Source of the DNA: a virus
Strand: one strand, 5' to 3'
Length of the DNA stretch: 33,298 nucleotides
IMG/VR virus record: IMGVR_UViG_3300025704_000070
Location: 1 to 33,298 of that record
Part shown: one piece after another, positions 8,674-17,428 of the stretch
How the letters are laid out: each line of letters begins with the position of its first letter
How positions within the stretch are numbered: position 1 is the first letter of the stretch
Position numbers and translations under genes: made by a program
The notes under the pieces: generated by a model
The model's input: the letters and a program-made list of their open reading frames with translations, nothing else
What the model was told of the DNA's origin: nothing
Databases searched by the model: none

Positions 8674-9262
8674 TAAGAATTTCTTTTATTGATTGAATTA
8701 GTTTGCTATTTTCAATCTCCATCTTTTCTTCTACTGATTCTTTTGGACCCTCCATTTTATCAGCAAAATATCCCTCAATACTAAAACCTTTTACTTTATT
8801 TGTTTTTATATATTCATTCCAAACTTCTTCATTATTTACTTTTACAGTTCCCATCCAAGTTCCAATAGGCACATTCATATTATATAATCTGCTTTTATCT
8901 TTTTCTTTATCCTCTACTATCCAAGATTCAACTAATGTTAATCCACTTAATTCGTGTTGATGTTCTAATGTTGAATTATTTTGATTTCCATTTTTTAAAT
9001 ATAATTGAGATGCTTTAGAAATTGTTTCTTTGCTAAAGTAAATATAATATTCCTCTTTTCCTGTTTTTCTGTAAATAGGTTTATTTGGCACAAGCAAAGC
9101 TCCCATTAATAATTTTTTATCTTTTGATATTTCTGCGAGTTTTATTTCATCACTTTTTAAAGCAATAAAATCTTCTTCAATTGCAGGATTTTCAACAATG
9201 CTTATTGCTTCAACTCCTGTTTCTTCTTGTTCTTCATCTAAAATTAATTCTATAATTCTCAT
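8663..9262 (-). CDS. Prohead protease (XkdF-like, S78-type)
   Basis: The 199-residue protein carries the XkdF-type serine protease pattern. An initial strand with SIVENPAIEEDFIAL is followed by a region MGALLVPNKPIYR near residue 53. Then come an EHQHELSGLTLVESWIV segment at about residues 98-115, with the probable catalytic His, and VPIGTWMGTVKVNNEEVW and GFSIEGYF, where Ser in GFSIEG is the probable nucleophile. It would trim scaffold and capsid proteins during head maturation. Its place just before scaffold and capsid fits. A CGTTATAT motif lies 4 bases upstream of the start. Confidence 0.7.
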   Translation of the reverse strand: MRIIELILDEEQEETGVEAISIVENPAIEEDFIALKSDEIKLAEISKDKKLLMGALLVPNKPIYRKTGKEEYYIYFSKETISKASQLYLKNGNQNNSTLEHQHELSGLTLVESWIVEDKEKDKSRLYNMNVPIGTWMGTVKVNNEEVWNEYIKTNKVKGFSIEGYFADKMEGPKESVEEKMEIENSKLIQSIKEILNAN

Positions 9263-9266
9263 AATA

Positions 9267-9274
9267 ATATAACG
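9267..9274 (-). promoter_or_regulatory. CGTTATAT motif before the protease gene
   Basis: The octamer CGTTATAT lies 4 bases upstream of ATG 9262 in the 34-base gap after the tape measure gene. It may mark the start of a head-gene transcript. Confidence 0.4.
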
Positions 9275-9296
9275 TAATAATTTTTTTAATTTGTAT

Positions 9297-11243
9297 TTAT
9301 ATCGTTGCTCCCTCTACAATATTTCTTTCTAACCCCTGTGCAGTTGTAACATCATTGCTTACAACGTATGCTCTTGTTGGCCTACTCTCGCGAGATCCGA
9401 TAGCATTTGCTAATTGGCTTGTTCCTCCTTGGCCTACTACATTAAATGCAGGCGGTGCTGATGGCATTGCAGGTGCTCCACCTCCTCCACCACTTACATT
9501 TGGTGTAGGCATTGCTCCTTTACCATCGGCTTTAGTAGAGGCTATCTTTTTAATTTGCAAAGCACTAAATGCTCCTGCTAAACCTGCTTGTATAATTGGA
9601 TATGCAGGAAATAAAGCAGTTATCGGACTCTTTTGTGCCGTTGAATAAGCATTTTGAACACCCTCAATTCCTGAGATAGTTGCTTGTCCTATTGCCATTG
9701 CTTTACCTATTTTGCTTCCCCTACCTGCTAATTCTCCAATTAATGCCATACTTCTTTTTGCAATATCTAATTTAGCTTTTGTAACATCCTCGTTGAGTTT
9801 TGTTTCGGCATCAGTATCTTTCTTTTTACCTATCAATATTTGATTATCCCAATAAGCTACTATTGCTGCTTTTTGTTCTTCTGTTGCATTTAAATCATCA
9901 AGTTCTTTCAATGCTTTTTCTTTTTCAAGTATTGCTTTTTCTTCCTCTTTGATAGCATTCTCCTCTGCAACCATTGCTTCAAAATTATCTTTAATATCTT
10001 TTAAGCCTTGCAATCTTTTTTGTTCATCGCTAAATGCTTTTAGAATCATATCAGCATCTTTCTGTGCTTGTTCTTGAAGTTTAGCTTCATCCTCTTTTAT
10101 TTTCTCATCTTTAATTCTTTGCTCTTCTCTTATTGCCGTAGTTATTTGAGTTTGTAATAGTCTTTGGCTTCTAAGTTTTTTAGTATCTAAGTTTATTAAC
10201 TCTGCTTGCATCTTTGCAAGTTTATCTTTGTCTTGGATAGTGTTCTTGCCTTGAGCCATTTCTTTTTCTTGAGCCTCAATTAAAAGAGTTTTGGCATCTA
10301 TTTCTTTTTGTGTTATTTCTTCTTCTATTTTTTGTGCTTTTCTTAATAAAACAATTCTTTCGGCAGCAGTTTTATTCTCTCTGTCCTCAGCTTGTAATCT
10401 TATATCGTTTATTTCTCTATTGGCTTTTGCTCTTTCAATTTGTAAATCTCTTTCAATATGATGTGCTTTTTGTCTTGCTTTTGTAATCTCATCCATTGCA
10501 AGAACTTCCTTTTTAGTTTCCTCAATAAAATTAGTTGCTGATTCTTTAGCATCTTTAAAAGCGCCTACAACAGTATCTATTGGATTTTTTAAAAACTTTA
10601 ATATACCGCTACCTAAATCTTCTAATGCTTTTTTAGGGTTTGTAACTGCTTCAATAATACCCTCGCCTAAATCAGCAAATGAGTCCATTACTTGCTTTAC
10701 AACTGCTCCTAACATTTTTAAACCTCTTTGTAATTTTTCTTGTCCTTCTTCACTTTGAGTAAATGCTGCAACTAAAGATGTTATAGCAATAACAAAGGCA
10801 CCAACCCCTGTTGCTATAAATGCAATACGCATTGCTTTTAAACCTTTTGTTGCACCCCCTATGCTTGTTGTAAAACCTTGAAAAGAACTAATAAGACCCC
10901 CTGTTTGTTTGTCAATAATTCCTAATACTCCTCCATAATCTCTTTGTTCTTTTATGCTTTCTTTAACTGCTTTGTTTTCTTTTGTTCTTGCTTGTCTTTG
11001 TTCAGTTATTCTTGTTTTAGTTCTTTTAAGAAATTTCTCCTGTTTTTTTATCTCCTCGTTATATTCTTTTATTCTGTTTAAATCTTTAGGGTCTGTTTTA
11101 TCTCTTAAATCCTCAATCTTTTCTATTTCTCTTTGAATATCATTGAGCAAGTCTTCTTGTTGTTCTAAAGTAAGATTTATTGCTTCTAATCTTTTTTGAG
11201 CCTCTTTAGTTTCAGCGCTTATCTGTATAGCTTTTATTTTCAT
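9297..11243 (-). CDS. Tape measure protein
   Basis: The 648-residue protein is dominated by coiled coil: residues 1-105 and about 240-470 are Lys/Glu-rich heptads. A hydrophobic segment near residues 137-162 (AMRIAFIATGVGAFVIAITS) could insert into the membrane or line the tube. A Gly/Ala/Pro-rich C-terminal part follows (SGGGGGAPAMPSAPPAFNV). These features and the location between the tail hub gene and the head genes fit a tail length ruler. Using the usual 1.5 angstrom per residue, a tail near 95-100 nm is expected; this is an estimate. It starts in an ATGA overlap with the preceding 44-residue gene. Confidence 0.75.
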   Translation of the reverse strand: MKIKAIQISAETKEAQKRLEAINLTLEQQEDLLNDIQREIEKIEDLRDKTDPKDLNRIKEYNEEIKKQEKFLKRTKTRITEQRQARTKENKAVKESIKEQRDYGGVLGIIDKQTGGLISSFQGFTTSIGGATKGLKAMRIAFIATGVGAFVIAITSLVAAFTQSEEGQEKLQRGLKMLGAVVKQVMDSFADLGEGIIEAVTNPKKALEDLGSGILKFLKNPIDTVVGAFKDAKESATNFIEETKKEVLAMDEITKARQKAHHIERDLQIERAKANREINDIRLQAEDRENKTAAERIVLLRKAQKIEEEITQKEIDAKTLLIEAQEKEMAQGKNTIQDKDKLAKMQAELINLDTKKLRSQRLLQTQITTAIREEQRIKDEKIKEDEAKLQEQAQKDADMILKAFSDEQKRLQGLKDIKDNFEAMVAEENAIKEEEKAILEKEKALKELDDLNATEEQKAAIVAYWDNQILIGKKKDTDAETKLNEDVTKAKLDIAKRSMALIGELAGRGSKIGKAMAIGQATISGIEGVQNAYSTAQKSPITALFPAYPIIQAGLAGAFSALQIKKIASTKADGKGAMPTPNVSGGGGGAPAMPSAPPAFNVVGQGGTSQLANAIGSRESRPTRAYVVSNDVTTAQGLERNIVEGATI

Positions 11244-11374
11244 TTTATTCCCTCTTTAATTTGTTTGTATGCCTCTTTCCAATTTGTTGCAAGTTTATTT
11301 TTGCCCTTAGCAATTTTAATGTTTTCTGAATCGCTATCAACATATTTTAAAAGACTAATAATTTCTTTAATCAT
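11240..11374 (-). CDS. Small lysine-rich protein (44 aa)
   Basis: ATG at 11374 and TGA at 11240, where it overlaps the tape measure ATG by 4 bases (ATGA). The protein is helical and basic, beginning MIKEIISLLKYVDSDSENIK. It fills the gap between the tail hub and tape measure genes, and the coupling overlap supports real translation. The function is not known. Confidence 0.6.
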   Translation of the reverse strand: MIKEIISLLKYVDSDSENIKIAKGKNKLATNWKEAYKQIKEGIK

Positions 11375-11383
11375 AATTTTATT

Positions 11384-13897
11384 TTAAGAACCACTGCATT
11401 GTTTAGGCCACTCTCCTGTAGCATTTTCAAATTCAGATTGCCACCAACCCTCTAATAATAAAGATGGAGCAGTAGGGGTATAATTTATTTTATTCCAATA
11501 ATCATATTTGCTTCCTGTTCCTCCATAACCATATCTACCTGTCGGAGCATATACAGTTAACTCTTTATTTTCATATAATTTGCCAATGGTTTGAGTTCCG
11601 TTTTGTGAACCAAATGTTATACTTGCAGTATCTGAATAAACTGTAACTAATGTTCTACTTGAGTTTGTTGGACAAGGTGTTCCATTTAAGCTATAATATA
11701 AACTTAGAGTAAAACTATCTGATTCCAATTCGTTTAATATTTCTAAACTGCTTTTTCCTGTTATTAAATTAGTTTGTAAAGTGTTTAATTTAAAATTTTG
11801 ATTATTTATAGTAACCTTATCGTTCATTTTAAGGTTTTTAATAATGTTTAAAGGTAGATTTGCTTCAACTTTTATTAATCTTCTTTTGCCATTAAAAATA
11901 TCTTGTATATAATTAAAATAGTTTTTTTCAAATAAGGTTTCTGTAAAATCATTATCAGGAGGATTTGATTGTGAACCATATTCATTAGACTCAGGAAAGA
12001 AATTAATATTTATTTTACTTGTCGTTGAATTGATACTTAAACTATTGCTTGGTATATTATAAGAACTTAAAGTACTTGTTGAAGCTGAGTTACCTGCTAA
12101 ATCATTTAAAAAACTTATATCTGTATCGCTACTTGCTATTTGTCTTATAGGATAAAATAAAAGAGGAGAACCAATGTAAGCATCCTGATTATCATCAGCA
12201 AAATATCCATATTGTATAGTAGTAATATTTGATGGAAAAGATACAGTTGCAGATTGGTCAATTAATCTTTCAAACTGCATATGCTCAAATGGAATTGCAA
12301 CTTTATAAGTAGGGTTAGGTCCTGTAAAATTATTGCCTATACTATTATTTCCAATAAATGAATCTGCACCCCATTTTTTGCCTGTTAATTGCTCATATTG
12401 TAAAGCGAGTAATGTTCCTGTTCCCATATAACCAAAATCAATTTCTTTATAAGGCAAAGCAACATTAACTTGGCTTTTATTAGTATTTACGTATTGGCTT
12501 ATATCATAAGTTGTTCCATCTGCATAAAACTCAGATAATCTTTGAACTTTTATTTTATCATAATCAGGGTCTTGAGCATTACTAACATAGTAAGCAGTAA
12601 GATTAAACATTTTAAATAAGCCTGTTAAGAAATCTAAAATTTTAATTTCTGGTATTTGTTGTTGAATAATAAATTCAAAAGTAGCAGATGCTGGAAAACC
12701 ACCTGTTGGTGCTAAAATATATTGATTTGTCCAAGGTGTCCCATTAAAAACACCTGCAAGATTCCAAGTAATATCTGAAAATGTCATATTTGAACTAACT
12801 TCTATAGTAACAGTGTAACTTCCCTCGTCCATTGTATTTGGAAAATCTGTTCTATCAAATGTTGAATTGCCTGTTTGATTTGTAAAAGTTGCCCAAACAA
12901 TACCATTTCTATTGATTATAACATTATAAGGAGAAGGATTCGAACCACTAACATTTAAAACTAATTCGGTTTGAACAGTAGGCAAAGATGTATTACCTGT
13001 AGTTCCGCAAGGCGTTCCCCCGTAAGGATTGCAAGAATTAAATACATTTAATGCTGATGTTCCTAACATTATAGTCTTATCAGGGTCTGAAATATCAGTT
13101 AAAGGAAAACCTGTAACCTCAGTTGGAAAAGTTGTTATTTGTGCCGCAGGTTGAACATCTCCTTTTTTTCGATGAAGCCATAAATAAAGATTATAAAACT
13201 CTGCATTATTATCATTAAAAAAATCATCAGTAAAATCTATATTATAATCGGTTTGAATTGCTTCTATAACCTTGCTAATTCTTATAGCATATTTTAAGTC
13301 TTTCCAATAAACACCGTGTCTAAAACCACCACCAACTGCTAAATTGCCATCATTGCCTGTTAATGAATTTGAGTTATAAAATAATCTTGAAAAATTTAAA
13401 TCTCCTCTTTTTTCTCCAGAGGTTATCAAAGGGCATATTATATCTCCTGAGTTTTGCAATTTAAACTTTACTGTTGCTGAATCATAATCTAAATTTAACG
13501 AGGATAAAGAAGATAATGCAGAAAGTTTGTCATCTCTTAATACATCTTTTAAGTTTACTGTTTTACCAAAGAATGTTATTTTATAAGCATAAATTTGATT
13601 ATTTTTTAATTCAGTTCCTGTTAATGTTACGTAACCTCTTTGAAAAGTTATATTATTTAATTCGATTAATGCTTCTACTTTATCTCTTGCATCAAAACCA
13701 TCTTGAATATCATAATTATAATAATGTTGAAAAATTATATTATTAGTTTTAGATGCTGGTATTGTAAATGTTTGAGTGAACTCTGTAAATATTTTCGCAG
13801 GGTCTTTTATGTTTTGAATTGATTGATTAAAAGAAACTTGCTCATCTTTGAATAAATCTACTCTTTGATCATTAACATATAATTGTAATTTTTGCAT
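11384..13897 (-). CDS. Tail hub / baseplate protein
   Basis: The 837-residue protein starts with a conserved segment of Bacteroidetes phage tail proteins: VSFNQSIQNIKDPAKIF followed by a FTQTFTIPASKTNN motif (residues about 22-52). The rest is beta-rich and Asn/Ser-rich, with a LKMNDKVTINNQNFKLNTL segment near residue 685 that resembles the end of a hub domain. The last 110 residues look like a separate small domain ending in GEWPKQCSGS. It lies directly upstream of the tape measure gene, where distal tail or hub proteins are found in these genomes. A host-binding or cell-wall-contact role is possible. Confidence 0.65.
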   Translation of the reverse strand: MQKLQLYVNDQRVDLFKDEQVSFNQSIQNIKDPAKIFTEFTQTFTIPASKTNNIIFQHYYNYDIQDGFDARDKVEALIELNNITFQRGYVTLTGTELKNNQIYAYKITFFGKTVNLKDVLRDDKLSALSSLSSLNLDYDSATVKFKLQNSGDIICPLITSGEKRGDLNFSRLFYNSNSLTGNDGNLAVGGGFRHGVYWKDLKYAIRISKVIEAIQTDYNIDFTDDFFNDNNAEFYNLYLWLHRKKGDVQPAAQITTFPTEVTGFPLTDISDPDKTIMLGTSALNVFNSCNPYGGTPCGTTGNTSLPTVQTELVLNVSGSNPSPYNVIINRNGIVWATFTNQTGNSTFDRTDFPNTMDEGSYTVTIEVSSNMTFSDITWNLAGVFNGTPWTNQYILAPTGGFPASATFEFIIQQQIPEIKILDFLTGLFKMFNLTAYYVSNAQDPDYDKIKVQRLSEFYADGTTYDISQYVNTNKSQVNVALPYKEIDFGYMGTGTLLALQYEQLTGKKWGADSFIGNNSIGNNFTGPNPTYKVAIPFEHMQFERLIDQSATVSFPSNITTIQYGYFADDNQDAYIGSPLLFYPIRQIASSDTDISFLNDLAGNSASTSTLSSYNIPSNSLSINSTTSKININFFPESNEYGSQSNPPDNDFTETLFEKNYFNYIQDIFNGKRRLIKVEANLPLNIIKNLKMNDKVTINNQNFKLNTLQTNLITGKSSLEILNELESDSFTLSLYYSLNGTPCPTNSSRTLVTVYSDTASITFGSQNGTQTIGKLYENKELTVYAPTGRYGYGGTGSKYDYWNKINYTPTAPSLLLEGWWQSEFENATGEWPKQCSGS

Positions 13898-13913
13898 CTA
13901 TGTTATTTCTATG

Positions 13914-14894
13914 TTATCGTATGTTATTTATATAATCTGCTGATAATTCAAAGTCAAATGTATAATCTATTAATCTATCGTTTACTGATGTTTTTTGAAT
14001 CATACTACTTTTACTAACATTAACAGGAACAACCTCTGTTTGGTCAGTTCTGTCATATAATTTATTTCTTGTTAACCAAACTTGTTCTGATAATAATAAT
14101 TGTTCAAACCATTGATTTGCCCACTCAGGATAGTAACCAGAACTTAAAGTTATACTTTGATTAGCTATTGTATTAAAAACTTGTTTAGTATGAGTATTAA
14201 CATCATAAGTAGTTCCATTTATAATATTTCTTTGAAATTGCTCTTGCCTTTTGCTTGTTGTATTAACTGATTTTAAGAAAAACCAAATATCTTGTAAAGC
14301 TCCGAACTTATTTACAAAAGTAACTTTATGACCGTTCCCATATTTAGTGCAATCTATTCTATGTATATTAACTTGAACACCCATTGTTGTACCTTGAATT
14401 GCATTATCAGTTCCATTATAAGAATAATATTCCATATTTAAATTTGTTTTAATGCCTGGTACTACACCTGCATAACCATATGGAACATAAATATCTCCTT
14501 GAGAAGATGGATAAGGTTTTCTTGTGAATAATGTATCAGGTACACTTCCAAAAGGTACTGTTGGATTTGCACCTTCCATAAAAGTTCCATAAGCATCATA
14601 TCCAATATCGTCTATGTCTCCTGTTGAATTTACTAAACCATCGCTTGAATCGTAAGCTATTATTTCTGTTTGAATTGTTAATGTTTGTGCAGTATAAGTT
14701 CCATCAAATGTTATGCTTAAAAAATCCCTACATAATTCTGCAATTTCAAAAATTACCGTTTCAGTTGGTGCTACTTCTTTTCTTAATGTATATTTTAAAA
14801 CACCTCCAATTTTAATCGTACATAAAGCATAAACTGAATCTGCTCCAGCTACTAATGATTTATATTGAGGGCTTCTTAATGCTATTGCTGCCAT
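13914..14894 (-). CDS. Phage tail structural protein
   Basis: The 326-residue protein is beta-rich. Recognisable stretches include MAAIALRSPQYKSL at the N-terminus and VTFVNKFGALQDIWFFLKS near residue 190, both familiar from tail modules of Bacteroidetes siphophages. It lies between the HK97 gp10-like gene and the hub gene and starts 1 base after the preceding stop. It is probably a minor tail or distal tail component. The exact role cannot be read from the sequence. Confidence 0.5.
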   Translation of the reverse strand: MAAIALRSPQYKSLVAGADSVYALCTIKIGGVLKYTLRKEVAPTETVIFEIAELCRDFLSITFDGTYTAQTLTIQTEIIAYDSSDGLVNSTGDIDDIGYDAYGTFMEGANPTVPFGSVPDTLFTRKPYPSSQGDIYVPYGYAGVVPGIKTNLNMEYYSYNGTDNAIQGTTMGVQVNIHRIDCTKYGNGHKVTFVNKFGALQDIWFFLKSVNTTSKRQEQFQRNIINGTTYDVNTHTKQVFNTIANQSITLSSGYYPEWANQWFEQLLLSEQVWLTRNKLYDRTDQTEVVPVNVSKSSMIQKTSVNDRLIDYTFDFELSADYINNIR

Positions 14895-14895
14895 T

Positions 14896-15483
14896 TTATT
14901 GTTTTTCTGTTTTTATTGCATCTATAAAATCTACTGCGAAACCATCAAATAATTCTTTAGGTAAGTTTTCAAATGCATAGTTAAAAGGTTTAGTATAAAA
15001 AAATGATGGTTTTAATCCTCTATTATAAATATTACTTGCTATAATTTGGCCTATTGATTCGTAATTCCCTTTAGCAAATTTTCCTGTAGATTTCTTTTTG
15101 CCATCTTTGTAAGTGTATTGTCTTAATCTAATATTTTTAATTTGTGCCCAACTTGATACACTTCTAACAAAATCTTTCCAATTTCCTTTAGAGCTACCGC
15201 TTCCAAATTTAAAAGGCGAGTTGGGTGCTTGTTGTCCTGTTAATTTAGCGTTAGGGCTAAGCTTTTTAGGATCTGCACCTTTTACACCTTGATCTTGGAA
15301 AAGCCCGTAATCCTCCATATAAAAATCAAATATAACTTTGTTAGATTCTTCTTTTACTTTATAACTTATTGAGTTATACAAAGGCCCATTACCTTTACCA
15401 TCTTTTTTAAGATTCTTTTGACTCTCAGCAACCATATAATTGCCAAAGTCTTTAAATATTTTATTTATCTCTTTTAGATCCAT
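14896..15483 (-). CDS. HK97 gp10-like neck / tail completion protein
   Basis: The 195-residue basic protein has the family pattern of gp10-like proteins. A helix MVAESQKNLKKDG is followed by LYNSISYKV and then EDYGLFQDQGVKG (residues about 57-69). The C-terminal part is variable, with GLKPSFFYTKPFNYAF. Such proteins sit between connector and tail. Its ATG overlaps the stop of the previous gene by one base (TAATG-type coupling). Confidence comes from the YGLFQDQG pattern and synteny. Confidence 0.6.
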   Translation of the reverse strand: MDLKEINKIFKDFGNYMVAESQKNLKKDGKGNGPLYNSISYKVKEESNKVIFDFYMEDYGLFQDQGVKGADPKKLSPNAKLTGQQAPNSPFKFGSGSSKGNWKDFVRSVSSWAQIKNIRLRQYTYKDGKKKSTGKFAKGNYESIGQIIASNIYNRGLKPSFFYTKPFNYAFENLPKELFDGFAVDFIDAIKTEKQ

Positions 15484-15953
15484 TAACAGATTTTAATGTC
15501 GTTATAGATCAAAACATCCATTGATGCAGTCCAACCTGCTAATTCGTTCTCAAACCTATCGTAAAACGGCTCTATATTAGGATTGCCATCTAATTGGTAA
15601 GCATCTTGATGTAAAGTTCCGCCTCTTAATACTTGAATGACTTTATTTACAACAGATAGTTGAGTATTTAAAATATCTTGTAAATTATTATTGCCCTCAA
15701 ATAAATCAGCAGTTATTTCTTTGCTTTGGTTTACTATATCCATAGACAAGATGCTTACATTAAATCTTAATACACCATCCTCTTGGCTTACGTTATTTAT
15801 TATAATGTGCGATAATGGAAAGATCGTTTGCTTTTGTAAATCAACTTGTGTAATATCTCCCGTAGTTACAGTGTTTACGTTTATGTCATTTAATAACTGA
15901 GATTTTAAAGTTTCAGTTACTTGATAAAATGCTCTACTTCCTTGTTGGCTCAT
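15483..15953 (-). CDS. Tail terminator-like protein
   Basis: The 156-residue protein has a pattern I associate with tail completion proteins of Bacteroidetes phages: FYQVTETLKSQL, VNTVTTGDITQVDLQKQTIF, a strand-rich middle with LSMDIV, then NTQLSVVNKVIQVL and DRFENELAGWTASMDV. It would cap the tail tube and join it to the head. Its ATG overlaps the TGA of the frameshifted chaperone extension as ATGA, which is good evidence that the extension is translated. Confidence 0.6.
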   Translation of the reverse strand: MSQQGSRAFYQVTETLKSQLLNDINVNTVTTGDITQVDLQKQTIFPLSHIIINNVSQEDGVLRFNVSILSMDIVNQSKEITADLFEGNNNLQDILNTQLSVVNKVIQVLRGGTLHQDAYQLDGNPNIEPFYDRFENELAGWTASMDVLIYNDIKIC

Positions 15954-16204
15954 TTAAAATTTTTTTTCATTTGTTGATGTTCTAAATCATTTTTATCTTT
16001 CATAAATGCTAACATTAAAAAACATTCGTGAAAACTTAATTCAGTGATATTTTTAATTCTTGTAATGTTTCCTCCAGATAGGGCAAAAAGCGACTGATAC
16101 CATCCATATTTTCTTGCAAAATTTTGTACTCCTCCAAGTGAATTTTCTTGGGATTCGTTAAATAACTCAGGGTAATTTCTGACAACTCCAGTCCTAAATT
16201 CAGA
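15950..16204 (-). CDS. -1 frame extension of the tail assembly chaperone
   Basis: The -1 frame is open without an early ATG from about 16255 to TGA at 15950, overlapping the chaperone gene and continuing 86 bases beyond its stop. Read after slippage at the U9 run, it adds 84 residues including KYGWYQSLFALSGGN and FMKDKNDLEHQQMKKNFK, which look like genuine coding sequence and resemble second chaperone domains of related phages. The stop overlaps the next gene as ATGA. The fusion product would have 245 residues. This mirrors the G/GT arrangement of lambda-like tails, in which the longer product binds the tape measure protein. Confidence 0.65.
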   Translation of the reverse strand, partial: SEFRTGVVRNYPELFNESQENSLGGVQNFARKYGWYQSLFALSGGNITRIKNITELSFHECFLMLAFMKDKNDLEHQQMKKNFK

Positions 16205-16686
16205 AAAAAAAATAATGAGCTTACAACCGCATCCATTGGCATATCCAAAATAAGATCTTTATTCTTTGGATTGTAATCTTCAATAATATATTTGTTTTTA
16301 ATTTTTTTAATTATGGGCCTGTAAAGAACATTCATTGCAACCTCTATATTATCATATTCTCCTGTATAAGTATCAATGTCAATATATTCGCCTAAAGTCA
16401 TATTATCTAAATCAGGAATAAAACCATATTCAATTCCGTTTAATTTAAATGTTGTTACTAAATTAGGCTGTTGTAACAATAATTTATTAATATCTCCTGT
16501 AATTTCTTCAACATCACTATATTTCATTAATGTTGCAAATTTATGGCTTACACCACAAAAGATTTCAATCATCTTGCCCTGTATAAACGTGGGATCCTGA
16601 TTTATTTTTCCTATCTCAATAAACTTTTTATACTGTCTTAAAGTTATTTCACTTAGTTTAGTTGGTATATTAAGTTTTAATTCCAT
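16036..16686 (-). CDS. Tail assembly chaperone, zero-frame product
   Basis: The 216-residue product begins MELKLNIPTKLSEITLRQY, a pattern typical of tail assembly chaperones in Bacteroidetes phages. It ends with a hydrophobic helix (SSLFFFLNLGLELSEITLSY) and a QELKISLN tail. It would chaperone the tape measure protein while the tube forms. A run of nine U residues at codons 159-161 offers a canonical slippery site U UUU UUU. The gene opens a unit: a terminator lies upstream and CGTTATAT lies 4 bases before the start. Confidence 0.6.
   Translation of the reverse strand: MELKLNIPTKLSEITLRQYKKFIEIGKINQDPTFIQGKMIEIFCGVSHKFATLMKYSDVEEITGDINKLLLQQPNLVTTFKLNGIEYGFIPDLDNMTLGEYIDIDTYTGEYDNIEVAMNVLYRPIIKKIKNKYIIEDYNPKNKDLILDMPMDAVVSSLFFFLNLGLELSEITLSYLTNPKKIHLEEYKILQENMDGISRFLPYLEETLQELKISLN
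16204..16212 (-). other. Candidate -1 slippery site (U9)
   Basis: The coding strand has nine consecutive T residues read as three Phe codons between TTA and CTG. The last seven fit X XXY YYZ as U UUU UUU. Slipping back one base moves the ribosome into the open -1 frame that ends at 15950. Confidence 0.6.
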
Positions 16687-16690
16687 ACTT

Positions 16691-16698
16691 ATATAACG
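16691..16698 (-). promoter_or_regulatory. CGTTATAT motif before the tail unit
   Basis: The octamer lies 4 bases upstream of ATG 16686 and about 20 bases downstream of the terminator hairpin's T run, so it is the first feature of the new unit. Confidence 0.4.
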
Positions 16699-16720
16699 AA
16701 TTTAATTTAAAAATTTAATC

Positions 16721-16750
16721 AAAAAAAAAGGTGCTTATTTCTAAACACCT
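16721..16750 (-). terminator. Rho-independent terminator after the 88-residue gene
   Basis: The minus strand forms AGGTGTTT/AAGCACCT around a six-base loop AGAAAT (+ strand 16730-16750), with one T-G pair, followed by nine U residues. It separates the small-gene block from the tail operon. Confidence 0.85.
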
Positions 16751-16774
16751 AATTTAAACAAAACAAACTAATTT

Positions 16775-17041
16775 TTACATTAAACTTTCAACATCATATT
16801 CTATTTCTTCTAATATATGTTTTTTAGATAAATCATACATCTCAAATTCAACCTCTGTATCTAAATCCTCGATACTGCCATCATCATTTATATAACCTGT
16901 TACTATTACTTTTTTAATATCTGTTTCGTTTGGCTCAGGAGCATTATAATAATCTCCTGCGTGTCCTTTTCTCCAATCATAATCAACCTCTAAAAGGAAA
17001 TGTTCGTATTCTACTACTATGCTATTTGATATTTGTTTCAT
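16775..17041 (-). CDS. Acidic hypothetical protein (88 aa) behind a structured leader
   Basis: The protein is strongly acidic, with a predicted beta-rich core (VVEYEHFLLEVDYDWRKG, then KVIVTGYINDDGSIEDLD) and a C-terminal helix. I do not recognise a domain. It is preceded by a GC-rich foldable leader ending 17 bases before the ATG and followed by a terminator, so it appears to be a separately tuned last gene of its unit. Small acidic phage proteins are sometimes anti-host factors, but nothing here shows that. Confidence 0.6.
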   Translation of the reverse strand: MKQISNSIVVEYEHFLLEVDYDWRKGHAGDYYNAPEPNETDIKKVIVTGYINDDGSIEDLDTEVEFEMYDLSKKHILEEIEYDVESLM

Positions 17042-17057
17042 ATTTTATATTTAATAT

Positions 17058-17148
17058 GGGGGGTCTGTTCTGGCTCTCCTGCCCCGTTGCAGTGGTTAAA
17101 AGTTGTACACCTTATAGCTATCCACCTTGATTGTTTTGTCGACCCCCC
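17058..17148 (-). ncRNA. Candidate structured RNA / 5' leader (91 nt)
   Basis: The minus-strand transcript begins GGGGGGTC and ends GACCCCCC, giving an eight-base-pair closing helix in an otherwise very AT-rich genome. Inside, possible stems are GTGG/CCAC, AAGG/CTTT around a seven-base loop, and TGC/GCA or CTGC/GCAG around AACGGG. The ends are 17 bases from ATG 17041. No T run follows, so it is not a terminator. Candidate roles are a cis-regulatory leader or a small RNA. It does not match a preQ1 riboswitch or tRNA pattern that I can see. Confidence 0.5.
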
Positions 17149-17160
17149 TGTTAAGTTAAT

Positions 17161-17394
17161 TTATTTTTCAATTAATTTATCGTTTAATTTATCTATTAAA
17201 CTCATCCAATCATTAGTAAACTTTTTTCTATCATCCCACCATTTTTGATTTTCAGCGTCTTCTTTTTTTCTAACAATAATTAGCTGTTCTAAATCTGACA
17301 ATATATTTTTACAAGTTTCTATATCTTCTTTTATTTCTTTATCTTTTTTAATTAATATAGTTTTTGAATCGTAATTAAATTTTATTTGTTTCAT
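17161..17394 (-). CDS. Coiled-coil hypothetical protein (77 aa)
   Basis: The protein is highly charged and helical from residue 15 onward (KDKEIKEDIETCKNILSDLE), with two adjacent Trp in NQKWWDDRKKF. No domain is recognised. It lies between the 61-residue gene and the GC-rich leader, in a block of small genes between terminase and tail genes. Confidence 0.55.
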   Translation of the reverse strand: MKQIKFNYDSKTILIKKDKEIKEDIETCKNILSDLEQLIIVRKKEDAENQKWWDDRKKFTNDWMSLIDKLNDKLIEK

Positions 17395-17428
17395 TTGTTA
17401 AATTTTAAAAAATTATTAAATTTTTATA

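Noticed and set aside
17058-17148. tRNA or preQ1 riboswitch
   Set aside because: The closing helix resembles an acceptor stem, but there is no T-arm consensus or anticodon arm. No preQ1-I pattern with an A-rich tail was found, and the downstream gene is not a queuosine gene.
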